From: an uncultured Oscillospiraceae bacterium
Lineage (GTDB): Bacteria; Bacillota; Clostridia; Oscillospirales; Oscillospiraceae
NCBI GenBank assembly: GCA_934597345.1
Contig: CAKTRJ010000053.1
Coordinates: 1 to 10,082 of the forward strand
Reading direction: 5' to 3'
Length of the DNA: 10,082 nt
Shown: positions 1 to 5,101 of the stretch, one piece after another
Position numbering within the stretch: the first letter of the stretch is position 1
Layout: each line of letters starts with the position of its first letter
Position numbers and translations under genes: made by a program
Notes under the pieces: model-generated
Databases searched by the model: none
Told to the model about the DNA's origin: nothing
The model's input: the letters and a program-made list of their open reading frames with translations, nothing else

Positions 1-89
1 CCGTAGGTCACCTTATTGCCGCGCATGGCCTTGCCGGTGAGGCGGCCACGGTGTACTCTGCGGTACTTAACTCTCTTGGGCAGAAGCAT
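1..89 (-). CDS. rplP: 50S ribosomal protein L16, N-terminal part (cut by window edge)
   Basis: L16 is a large-subunit protein that binds 23S rRNA near the A-site tRNA elbow and the central protuberance. Only the first 29 codons are in the window. They read [15 protein letters not shown] and continue RLTGKAMRGN, which is the characteristic L16 N-terminus. The ATG at 89-87 shares its A with the TAA stop of rpsC (TAATG), so translation is probably coupled. The AAGGAGG ribosome binding site lies inside the 3' end of rpsC, 9 nt before the start. Its place after rpsC is the standard S10 operon order. The gene runs off the left edge, so nothing can be said about its C-terminus. Confidence 0.96.
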   Translation of the reverse strand, partial: MLLPKRVKYRRVHRGRLTGKAMRGNKVTY

Positions 90-943
90 TACTGTGCGCC
101 TCCTTCTTTCTTTTCTGCGGGCTTGCGGAAGCCGCCCTCGGGACGGGGACCGCGGTTGAAACCGCCGTTCTGACGGTCACGGTTGAAGCCGCCGTTCTGA
201 CCATCGCGGCGGAAGCCACCACGGCGGTCGCCGTCACGGCGGTTGCCGCGACGCTCACGACGCTCCTGATAGGGCTTGCTGGTGTCCAGGGTACGCGGAG
301 TGGTCCGCAGAGCCTGGGACAGGATCTCGCCCTTGTAGATCCAAACCTTCACGCCGATGCGGCCGAAGGTGGTAGCAGCCTCAGCGAAGCCGTAGTCGAT
401 GTCGGCGCGCAGGGTCTGCAGGGGGATGGTACCCTCGTGATAGTGCTCGGAGCCGGCGATCTCACGGCCGCCCAGACGGCCGCTGCAGTTGCACTTGATG
501 CCCTTGGCGCCGGCGCGCATGGCGCGGCCCATGGCGTTCTTCATGGCGCGGCGGTGGGAGATACGCTTCTCCAGCTGGGCGGCGATGTTCTCAGCCACCA
601 GCTGTGCGTCCATATCGGGGTTGCGGACCTCGACGATGTTCAGCTTGACGGTCTTGCCGATCAGCTTCTCCACGTCCTTGCGGTACTGCTCGATCTGCTC
701 ACCGCCCTTGCCGATGACCACGCCGGGACGGGCCACGTGCAGGTAGATGGTGACGACCTCGTTGCTGCGCTCGATCTCGATCTTGGAGACGCCGGCAGCG
801 AACAGCAGCTTCTTCAGGTAGACACGGATCTTGTGGTCCTCGACCAGCAGGTCGCCGACCTTCTCATTACTGGCATACCAGCGGGAATCCCAGTCCTTGA
901 TGACGCCCACGCGCATACCATGGGGATTGACTTTCTGACCCAT
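89..943 (-). CDS. rpsC: 30S ribosomal protein S3 with long Arg/Gly-rich C-terminal tail
   Basis: S3 sits at the mRNA entry channel of the 30S head. The 284-residue product starts [13 protein letters not shown], the family N-terminus. A type II KH domain is marked by the GKGG loop at residues 78-81. Residues R131, R132 and K135 match in position the basic residues implicated in the mRNA helicase activity of E. coli S3. The conserved SGRLGG motif is at 154-159. The family core ends near residue 225. Residues 226-284 are a low-complexity tail rich in Arg, Gly, Asn and Asp with repeated GGFNR units, so the protein is much longer than a typical S3 of about 215-235 residues. The ribosome binding site GGAGG is 9 nt before the ATG. 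The gene lies 19 nt after rplV and overlaps rplP by 1 nt. The identity is certain; any function of the tail is unknown. Confidence 0.98.
   Translation of the reverse strand: MGQKVNPHGMRVGVIKDWDSRWYASNEKVGDLLVEDHKIRVYLKKLLFAAGVSKIEIERSNEVVTIYLHVARPGVVIGKGGEQIEQYRKDVEKLIGKTVKLNIVEVRNPDMDAQLVAENIAAQLEKRISHRRAMKNAMGRAMRAGAKGIKCNCSGRLGGREIAGSEHYHEGTIPLQTLRADIDYGFAEAATTFGRIGVKVWIYKGEILSQALRTTPRTLDTSKPYQERRERRGNRRDGDRRGGFRRDGQNGGFNRDRQNGGFNRGPRPEGGFRKPAEKKEGGAQ
153..206 (-). repeat. 27-nt tandem repeat in the rpsC tail
   Basis: Two adjacent 27-nt units (153-179 and 180-206) begin CGGTTGAA on the plus strand and differ at only a few bases. They encode two copies of a nine-residue unit containing QNGGFNR in the basic tail of S3. 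The period is a multiple of three, so copy-number change would lengthen or shorten the tail without breaking the frame. Confidence 0.85.
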
Positions 944-962
944 TTAACTGTTCCTCCCTTTC

Positions 963-1298
963 TTAGTCTCTCTCGGCGACGGCCAGCGTCACGTGAGAGG
1001 TTCTCTTGTTGATGCGATAGGCGCGGCCCTGGGCGCGAGGCATCATGCGCTTCAGGATAGGGCCGGGGGTGGCGAACACCTGGGTCACGACCAGCTTGTC
1101 GGGATCCATGCTGAAGTTGTTCTCCGCGTTGGCGCAAGCGCTCTTGAGCAGCTTGACCAGGGGCTCGGAGGCAGACTTGGGGGTGTTCATCAGGATGGCC
1201 ATAGCGGTCTTGGCATCCTTGCCGCGGATCAGGTCGCAGACGATCTGGACCTTACGGGGGGAGATACGGACGTATCTCAGATAAGCCTTAGCTTCCAT
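963..1298 (-). CDS. rplV: 50S ribosomal protein L22
   Basis: L22 contacts all domains of 23S rRNA, and its extended beta-hairpin lines the peptide exit tunnel. The 111-residue product starts [17 protein letters not shown], matching the family start. The exit-tunnel hairpin is visible as [19 protein letters not shown] at about residues 78-96; changes in this loop cause macrolide resistance in several bacteria, and nothing here looks altered. The ATG at 1298 is chosen over an in-frame TTG at 1310 because the AAGGAGG ribosome binding site abuts the TTG, leaving it no spacing, but lies 12 nt from the ATG. The gene is 17 nt downstream of rpsS and 19 nt upstream of rpsC in the S10 operon. Confidence 0.97.
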   Translation of the reverse strand: MEAKAYLRYVRISPRKVQIVCDLIRGKDAKTAMAILMNTPKSASEPLVKLLKSACANAENNFSMDPDKLVVTQVFATPGPILKRMMPRAQGRAYRINKRTSHVTLAVAERD

Positions 1299-1315
1299 AA
1301 TTCTCTGCAACCTCC

Positions 1316-1579
1316 TTACTTAGATTTCGCGTGGCCGCGGAAGGTGCGGGTGGGCGCGAACTCACCCAGCTTGTGACCGACCATATCCTCCTGCACGTAG
1401 ACAGGCACATGGCGGCGACCGTCGTGGACAGCGATGGTGTGGCCGACGAAGGCGGGGAAGATGGTGGAGCTGCGGCTCCAGGTCTTCAGCACGTTCTTCT
1501 CGCCCTTGGCGTTCATCTCTTCAACCCGCTTCAGCAGCTCAGGGGCAACATACGGGCCTTTTTTGATAGATCTGCTCAT
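1316..1579 (-). CDS. rpsS: 30S ribosomal protein S19
   Basis: S19 is a head protein of the small subunit that forms a complex with S13 and contacts the A-site finger of the large subunit. The product has 87 residues and starts [19 protein letters not shown], the standard S19 opening. Other family motifs are [20 protein letters not shown] in the middle and [13 protein letters not shown] near the end. It is slightly shorter than the common 91-93 residues. An AAGGAGG site lies 9 nt before the ATG. It follows rplB by 15 nt and precedes rplV by 17 nt, consistent with one transcript. Confidence 0.98.
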   Translation of the reverse strand: MSRSIKKGPYVAPELLKRVEEMNAKGEKNVLKTWSRSSTIFPAFVGHTIAVHDGRRHVPVYVQEDMVGHKLGEFAPTRTFRGHAKSK

Positions 1580-1594
1580 ATTCTCTTGCCTCCT

Positions 1595-2431
1595 TTACTT
1601 CACGTTGCGACGCTTGACAATGAACTTGTCAGTGGGGTTCTTCTTCTTGCGGGTCTTGTAACCCAGAGCCGGCTTGCCCCAAGGAGTGACAGGGCCGGGA
1701 CGACCGACGGGGGACTTGCCCTCACCGCCGCCGTGGGGGTGATCGCAGGGGTTCATGACGCTGCCGCGAACGGTGGGACGCCAGCCCATGTGACGCTTAC
1801 GGCCGGCCTTACCGATCTGGATGTTCTCGTGCTCCAGGTTGCCGACCTGACCGATGCAGGCCTTGCAGTTGGTGCGGATGATGCGAACCTCGCCGGAGGG
1901 CATACGGATCTGGGCGTTGTCGCCCTCCTTAGCCATCAGCTGGGCATAGGCACCAGCGGAGCGAACCAGCTGTGCGCCCTTGCCGGGATGCATCTCGATG
2001 TTGTGGATAACGGTACCCACGGGGATGTTGGCGATGGGCAGGCAGTTGCCGGGCTTGATGTCGGCAGCCGCGCTGGAGATCACCTTGTCACCGGCAGCCA
2101 GACCAACGGGGGCGATGATGTAACGCTTCTCGCCGTCCTCATACTGCACCAGCGCGATGTTTGCGCTGCGGTTGGGATCGTACTCCAGGCGCAGGACGGT
2201 CGCCTCGGCGTCCATCTTGTCGCGCTTGAAGTCGATGATACGGTACTTGCGCTTCTCGCCGCCGCCGCGATGGCGGACGGTGATGCGGCCGTAGCTGTTG
2301 CGACCAGCGTTCTTCTTCAGAACCTCAGTCAGGCTGGCTTCGGGCTTGGCGTGCTTGTCGATGCCGTCGAAGCCGGAGACAGTCATGTGTCTGCGGGAAG
2401 GGGTGGTCGGCTTAAAAGTTTTAATAGACAT
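1595..2431 (-). CDS. rplB: 50S ribosomal protein L2
   Basis: L2 is a primary 23S rRNA binding protein needed for subunit association and for peptidyl transferase centre assembly. The 278-residue length is normal. The N-terminus ([18 protein letters not shown]) and the [20 protein letters not shown] segment are family hallmarks. The highly conserved HPHGGGEGK motif is at residues 231-239; a histidine in this motif has been implicated in peptidyl transfer in E. coli. The residue two before the motif is Cys (NPCDHPHG) where Val is common, a mild variant. An AAGGAG site precedes the ATG. The gene is 21 nt downstream of rplW and 15 nt upstream of rpsS. Confidence 0.98.
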   Translation of the reverse strand: MSIKTFKPTTPSRRHMTVSGFDGIDKHAKPEASLTEVLKKNAGRNSYGRITVRHRGGGEKRKYRIIDFKRDKMDAEATVLRLEYDPNRSANIALVQYEDGEKRYIIAPVGLAAGDKVISSAAADIKPGNCLPIANIPVGTVIHNIEMHPGKGAQLVRSAGAYAQLMAKEGDNAQIRMPSGEVRIIRTNCKACIGQVGNLEHENIQIGKAGRKRHMGWRPTVRGSVMNPCDHPHGGGEGKSPVGRPGPVTPWGKPALGYKTRKKKNPTDKFIVKRRNVK

Positions 2432-2452
2432 TTTCTAACACTCCTTCCTTTC

Positions 2453-2749
2453 TTACACCATACCCTCGAACATTTCGATGGTCTTGGAATCAGAGGTCAG
2501 CTGGACATAAGCCTTTTTCCAGCTCTTGCGATGGCCGGGACGGCCAGCGCCCAGACGCTTGGCCTTGCCGTCATAGTTGACGGTGTTGACCTTAGCGACC
2601 TTCACGCCGAAGATCTCCTCGACGGCGTTCTTGATCTCGATCTTACCGGCGTCGGGAGCCACTTCAAAGACGTACTTCTTATCAGCGACGGCAGCCATGG
2701 AACGCTCGGTGATGATGGGACGGATGATGATGTCGTATACGTTAGCCAT
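2453..2749 (-). CDS. rplW: 50S ribosomal protein L23
   Basis: L23 lies at the exit of the nascent-chain tunnel and is a docking site for trigger factor and the signal recognition particle. The 98-residue product starts MANVYDIIIRPIITERS and keeps the family motif YVFEVAPDAGKIEIKNAVEE, followed by the basic GRPGHRKSWKKAYV loop. The ATG shares a base with the TAA of rplD (TAATG), so L4 and L23 synthesis are probably coupled. The GGAGG site is inside the last codons of rplD, 10 nt before the start. The next gene, rplB, begins 21 nt downstream. Confidence 0.98.
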   Translation of the reverse strand: MANVYDIIIRPIITERSMAAVADKKYVFEVAPDAGKIEIKNAVEEIFGVKVAKVNTVNYDGKAKRLGAGRPGHRKSWKKAYVQLTSDSKTIEMFEGMV

Positions 2750-3372
2750 TATGCGAACACCTCCTCGATTACTGCGAGGGCGTTCTGATCCAGCACCAGG
2801 TACTTGGCCTTCAGAATGTCATAGACATTGATCAGGTTGGCCATGCTGGTCTCGACGCCGGGGATGTTGCGGGCGCTCTTGACGATGACTTCGTCCTTGG
2901 CGGGGGTGACCACCAGAGACTTGCCGTCAGCCTTGACGGCGGCCAGGAACGCGCGGAAGTCCTTGGTCTTGATGCTGTCCATCTTGATGGAGTCGACGAC
3001 GATGATCTCGCCGGCGGCAGCCTTGGCGGACAGAGCGGACTTCAGAGCCAGTCTCTTCACCTTCTTGTTCAGAACGTAAGAGTAGTCGCGGGGCTTGGGA
3101 GCAAACACGATACCGCCGTGGGTCCACTGGGGAGCACGGGTGCTGCCCTGACGGGCGTGGCCGGTACCCTTCTGACGCCAGGGCTTCTTGCCGCCGCCGG
3201 AAACCTCGCCGCGGGTCAGAGCGCTCTGGGTGCCTTGACGGCAGTTTGCCAGGTGGTTCTTCACCACTTCGTGAACGACGGCCTGGTTGGGCTCGATGCC
3301 GAAGATGGCGTCGTTCAGTTCAACAGTACCGACTTCTGCGCCGGCCATGTTCAACACTTTAATAGTAGACAT
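2749..3372 (-). CDS. rplD: 50S ribosomal protein L4
   Basis: L4 binds 23S rRNA domain I and its long loop reaches the exit tunnel. In E. coli, L4 also represses its own S10 operon by acting on the operon leader; whether that applies here is unknown, but the long leader upstream of rpsJ makes the question relevant. The product has 207 residues. The extended-loop signature runs from WRQKGTGHARQGSTRAP to the GGIVFAPKPRDYSY segment (about residues 65-99). The start MSTIKVLNMAGAEVGTVEL is a usual L4 N-terminus. The gene is 21 nt after rplC and overlaps rplW by 1 nt. An AAGGAG element lies 12 nt upstream of the ATG. Confidence 0.97.
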   Translation of the reverse strand: MSTIKVLNMAGAEVGTVELNDAIFGIEPNQAVVHEVVKNHLANCRQGTQSALTRGEVSGGGKKPWRQKGTGHARQGSTRAPQWTHGGIVFAPKPRDYSYVLNKKVKRLALKSALSAKAAAGEIIVVDSIKMDSIKTKDFRAFLAAVKADGKSLVVTPAKDEVIVKSARNIPGVETSMANLINVYDILKAKYLVLDQNALAVIEEVFA

Positions 3373-3393
3373 TTACCTTAAGCACTCCTTTCC

Positions 3394-4113
3394 TTACTTA
3401 GTACGCGCGGAAGCCTTCTGGGGATTACGGCCGGAAGCCTTCTGCGGGTTGTTGCTGATTCCGGACTCAACGTGCTTGACGCGGTGGGTCTTGACAGTGC
3501 TCTTGATCAGCACCAGACCACCCTTGCAGCCGGGAACAGCGCCGCGGACAGCAATCAGGTTCAGCTCGGGATCCACCTTGACGATGTCCAGGTTCTGGAT
3601 GGTGATCTGGTCGCCGCCCATCTGGCCGGCGCCGATCTTGCCCTTGAAGATACGGCTGGGATCGGTGGTGGAGCCCATGGAACCGGCATGACGGTGGACG
3701 GGGCCGCCGCCGTGGCTCATGGGAGTGCGCTGGGCGCCCCAGCGCTTGATGACGCCCTGGTAGCCGTGGCCCTTGCTGGTGCCGGTCACGTCCACGAAGT
3801 CGCCCTCTTTGAAGGTGTCAGCCTTGATGATGTCGCCCACGTTCAGTTCGGCGGCGTTCTCAAGGTCAAACTCGCGCAGGTACTTCTTGGGAGCAACGCC
3901 CGCCTTGTTCAGGTGGCCCATCTCGGGCTTGGTCAGCTTGCGCTCGGGAATATCCTCGTAGCCCAGCTGCACAGCGGCGTAGCCTTCCTTTTCGGCTGTC
4001 TTCTTCTGCACGACGACGCAGGGACCCGCCTCGATAACGGTGACGGGGATCACCTTGCCGTTTTCGTCGAAGATCTGAGACATGCCGACTTTCTTGCCGA
4101 TGATCGCTTTCAT
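3394..4113 (-). CDS. rplC: 50S ribosomal protein L3 with short repeated C-terminal tail
   Basis: L3 is an early assembly protein that binds the 3' end of 23S rRNA and reaches toward the peptidyl transferase centre. The product has 239 residues, longer than the usual 205-215. Motifs seen are MKAIIGKKVGMSQIF at the start, KGHGYQGVIKRWG (114-126), SHGGGPVHRHAGSMG (133-147) and GAGQMGG (161-167). Gln164 corresponds to the glutamine methylated by PrmB in E. coli; modification here is only inferred. Residues 221-239 carry two NPQKAS units, a basic tail absent from compact L3 proteins. The ATG at 4113 has GGAGG 7 nt upstream and gives the family start. An in-frame ATG at 4161 would add 16 unrelated residues and is rejected. 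A structured 178-nt gap separates it from rpsJ. Confidence 0.97.
   Translation of the reverse strand: MKAIIGKKVGMSQIFDENGKVIPVTVIEAGPCVVVQKKTAEKEGYAAVQLGYEDIPERKLTKPEMGHLNKAGVAPKKYLREFDLENAAELNVGDIIKADTFKEGDFVDVTGTSKGHGYQGVIKRWGAQRTPMSHGGGPVHRHAGSMGSTTDPSRIFKGKIGAGQMGGDQITIQNLDIVKVDPELNLIAVRGAVPGCKGGLVLIKSTVKTHRVKHVESGISNNPQKASGRNPQKASARTK
3408..3444 (-). repeat. 24-nt-period repeat in the rplC tail
   Basis: The 13-mer CGGAAGCCTTCTG (plus strand) occurs at 3408-3420 and again at 3432-3444. In the L3 frame the copies encode two NPQKAS units eight residues apart, the second following directly after GR. It looks like an in-frame duplication that lengthened the basic tail of L3. Confidence 0.8.
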
Positions 4114-4158
4114 GTATGATCCTCCTGTTAAGGTTATTGGTCGACATAGTTCAATCTC

Positions 4159-4256
4159 CATTGGGTAGAGACCGCTTGCTCTGCCGACGTAACCCGTCCG
4201 CCTTAACGCAAGTCAGCGGACATTGGGTTGCAAGCATGATAAAAGGGGTTTGCTTG
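4159..4256 (-). promoter_or_regulatory. Structured RNA in the rpsJ-rplC spacer with competing pairings
   Basis: The 178-nt gap 4114-4291 is far longer than the other gaps of this operon. Plus-strand coordinates: AACCC+GTCCGC+CTT (4191-4204) can pair with AAG (4210-4212), GCGGAC (4216-4221) and GGGTT (4225-4229), leaving two 3-nt bulges on the same side. The adjacent GCAAGC (4230-4235) can pair either with GCTTGC (4174-4179), extending that stem, or with GCTTG (4252-4256), making a separate hairpin. CATTGGGT occurs twice (4159-4166 and 4221-4228), so AACCC has two possible partners. GCTTGC can also lie in the loop of an AGAG/CTCT hairpin (4167-4170 with 4179-4182). Pairings are visible; a regulatory role is inference. 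No strong promoter or terminator was seen inside. Confidence 0.5.
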
Positions 4257-4291
4257 TTTGAGATCGCGCGGTACTTATTATAATGCGTACC

Positions 4292-4600
4292 TTACAGCTT
4301 AATCTCGATCTCCACACCAGCGGGCAGATCCAGGGCCATCAGGGCCTCGACAGTCTTGGGGGTGGAGTTGGTGATGTCGATCAGTCTCTTGTGGGTCCGG
4401 CGCTCGAACTGCTCACGGCTGTCCTTATACTTGTGGGTAGCGCGCAGGATGGTGACGATCTCCTTCTTGGTGGGCAGAGGGATGGGGCCGGACACGGAAG
4501 CGCCGGTGCGCTTGGCGGTCTCGACGATCTTCTCTGCGGACTGGTCGATGACCTGATGGTCATAGGCCTTCAGACGAATGCGGATCATTTCTTTTGCCAT
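4292..4600 (-). CDS. rpsJ: 30S ribosomal protein S10 (NusE)
   Basis: S10 is a head protein of the small subunit and, as NusE, partners NusB in antitermination and links NusG to the ribosome in E. coli. The product has 102 residues and starts [19 protein letters not shown]. The ribosome-embedded loop is about 47-75 ([20 protein letters not shown]), and the C-terminus ([11 protein letters not shown]) is typical. The ATG at 4600 is chosen because it gives the family start and has a GGAGG site (4612-4616) 11 nt upstream. An in-frame TTG at 4648 would add 16 residues with no family support. As first gene of the operon it follows the long leader and promoter at 4896-4924. Confidence 0.98.
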   Translation of the reverse strand: MAKEMIRIRLKAYDHQVIDQSAEKIVETAKRTGASVSGPIPLPTKKEIVTILRATHKYKDSREQFERRTHKRLIDITNSTPKTVEALMALDLPAGVEIEIKL

Positions 4601-4623
4601 TTTGGTTCGTTCCTCCATAATTT

Positions 4624-4656
4624 GTACGGTTTTTGCTGCTTTGACCAATGCCGTAC
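4624..4656 (-). promoter_or_regulatory. Hairpin next to the rpsJ ribosome binding site
   Basis: GTACGG (4624-4629) and CCGTAC (4651-4656) form a 6-bp stem with a 21-nt loop. On the transcript it ends 7 nt before the GGAGG of rpsJ (4612-4616). The position suits control of ribosome access, but the stem is short and the loop large, so the claim is weak. Confidence 0.35.
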
Positions 4657-4705
4657 GGTGAGAAATTTCTTATACGCCGTTCCGTGCGTATCATTCCGAC
4701 TCATA

Positions 4706-4739
4706 AGAAACACCGGCGCAATCCGGCCGGTGTGCTTCT
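4706..4739 (-). terminator. Terminator-like hairpin in the S10 leader (possible attenuator)
   Basis: ACACCGGC (4710-4717) pairs perfectly with GCCGGTGT (4726-4733) around an 8-nt loop. Beyond a 2-nt bulge, AGAA (4706-4709) pairs with TTCT (4736-4739). On the minus-strand transcript the GC-rich stem is followed by the U-rich run UUUCUUAU, which overlaps the outer stem. This resembles an intrinsic terminator in the leader, though the U-run is short and interrupted. It could be an attenuator or simply a stable leader hairpin. Confidence 0.4.
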
Positions 4740-4803
4740 GGCGCAGCGATCTACGCTGACGTACACAGAATTTCCTCAGCCGCCCGATTATCGGACATAC
4801 TCC

Positions 4804-4837
4804 CCGAAAGTTACCGGCTCACGCCGCAATCTTTCGG
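4804..4837 (-). promoter_or_regulatory. Leader hairpin with symmetric 4x4 internal loop
   Basis: CCGAAAG (4804-4810) pairs with CTTTCGG (4831-4837). Inside lies a symmetric internal loop (TTAC opposite CAAT), then a CGGC/GCCG stem (4815-4818 with 4823-4826) and a TCAC tetraloop. A helix with a purine/pyrimidine internal loop is a common form of protein-binding RNA. It lies about 50 nt into the transcript. Pairing is seen directly; function is inferred. Confidence 0.45.
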
Positions 4838-4895
4838 TTCATCGCAATTGTAAACGCCTCCGGGTGTGCAGCACCCTTTTCGCGCGTACCCACAT

Positions 4896-4924
4896 ATAAT
4901 AAAGGAAAATCCCCCTGTTGTCAA
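4896..4924 (-). promoter_or_regulatory. Sigma-A promoter of the S10 operon
   Basis: Read on the minus strand, a perfect -35 TTGACA (4924-4919) is followed by a 17-nt spacer and a -10 TATTAT (4901-4896), five of six consensus bases. Transcription should begin near 4889. This is the only strong promoter between the serpin genes and rpsJ. The -35 box lies inside the loop of the hairpin at 4905-4934, and phased A-tracts lie upstream. Confidence 0.88.
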
Positions 4925-4934
4925 GGGGATTTTC
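4905..4934 (-). terminator. Intrinsic terminator of the serpin genes, overlapping the S10 promoter
   Basis: GAAAATCCCC (4905-4914) and GGGGATTTTC (4925-4934) form a perfect 10-bp stem with a 10-nt loop. On the minus strand the stem ends in U-rich sequence (UUUUCCUUUAUUAU), and on the plus strand it is followed by UCUUAUUUUUCU, so it may work in both directions. It is the only terminator-like structure downstream of the serpin pair. The loop contains the -35 box of the S10 promoter. Confidence 0.65.
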
Positions 4935-4966
4935 TCTTATTTTTCTAAAATTTTTCAGGTATTTTC
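4928..4966 (-). promoter_or_regulatory. Phased A-tract (UP-like) region upstream of the S10 promoter
   Basis: On the minus strand four runs of A (plus-strand T-runs 4930-4933, 4940-4944, 4951-4955 and 4962-4965) are centred about 10.5-11 bp apart, which matches the helical repeat. Such spacing predicts intrinsic curvature. AT-rich sequence just upstream of -35 is also where the RNA polymerase alpha subunits bind at strong promoters. Spacing is seen; the stimulating role is inferred. Confidence 0.55.
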
Positions 4967-4992
4967 AGCGTTTTGCCTGTCCGCCATGGCAA

Positions 4993-5090
4993 GCCAACGA
5001 TTGGCCGTAGGGGCCGGCGTCCTCGACGGCCCGCCCCCTTACGCAAGCGCCTTCGTGTTACGGCGGGGCGATGTGGGCATCGCCCTCTAC
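4993..5090. repeat. Compound palindromic intergenic repeat (REP/MITE-like)
   Basis: This GC-rich stretch has no credible gene and is made of nested inverted repeats. GCCAA/TTGGC spans 4993-5005. CGTAGGGG (5006-5013) nearly matches CCCCCTTACG (5034-5043). ACGCAAG/CTTCGT spans 5041-5056. A perfect 8-bp stem GGGCGATG/CATCGCCC with a TGGG loop occupies 5066-5085. GTAGGGGC at the left end roughly mirrors GCCCTCTAC at the right, like imperfect terminal inverted repeats. No T-run follows the stems, so they are poor terminators. From memory it resembles dispersed intergenic repeats seen in gut Oscillospiraceae; only a genome search could confirm that. Confidence 0.5.
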
Positions 5091-5101
5091 AAACGATTCA
5101 A

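Larger units (their letters stand above)
4601..4889 (-). promoter_or_regulatory. S10 operon leader (5' untranslated region, about 290 nt)
   Basis: This is the stretch between the inferred transcription start (near 4889) and the rpsJ start. No credible coding sequence was found in it on either strand. It contains a series of inverted repeats: GGGTG/CACCC (4862-4876), the symmetric hairpin 4804-4837, CCGA/TCGG (4784-4794), CAGCG/CGCTG (4744-4758), the long GC-rich hairpin 4706-4739 and GTACGG/CCGTAC (4624-4656) next to the ribosome binding site. In E. coli the S10 leader is the target of L4 feedback at both transcription and translation. A similar role here is inference from position and structure only; similarity to the E. 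coli leader was not tested. Confidence 0.65.

Noticed and set aside
437..1012. 191-codon open frame on the plus strand, opposite rpsC and rplV
   Set aside because: Antisense shadow of rpsC, with no ribosome binding site or domain-like sequence.
1331..2788. 485-codon open frame on the plus strand, opposite rpsS, rplB and rplW
   Set aside because: It is antisense to three certain ribosomal-protein genes. Its Val/Asp/Gly/Leu-rich composition is the usual artefact of GC-rich third positions read on the opposite strand.
4114..4161. Upstream in-frame ATG for rplC
   Set aside because: It adds 16 residues foreign to L3, lies in the structured spacer, and the ATG at 4113 has an ideal ribosome binding site.
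4277..4282. Perfect TATAAT on the minus strand just after rpsJ, a possible internal promoter for rplC
   Set aside because: No acceptable -35 is found 16-18 nt upstream (AGATTA at a 17-nt spacing) and no extended -10 TG. It could still be a weak promoter.
4648..4899. 83-codon plus-strand open frame across the S10 leader
   Set aside because: It lies antisense to the leader and runs into the promoter; no ribosome binding site, and the codons coincide with hairpin arms.
5066..5085. GGGCGATG/CATCGCCC hairpin as terminator of the serpin genes
   Set aside because: The stem is perfect but no T-rich run follows on the minus strand. It fits better as part of the palindromic repeat; the hairpin at 4905-4934 is a better terminator.
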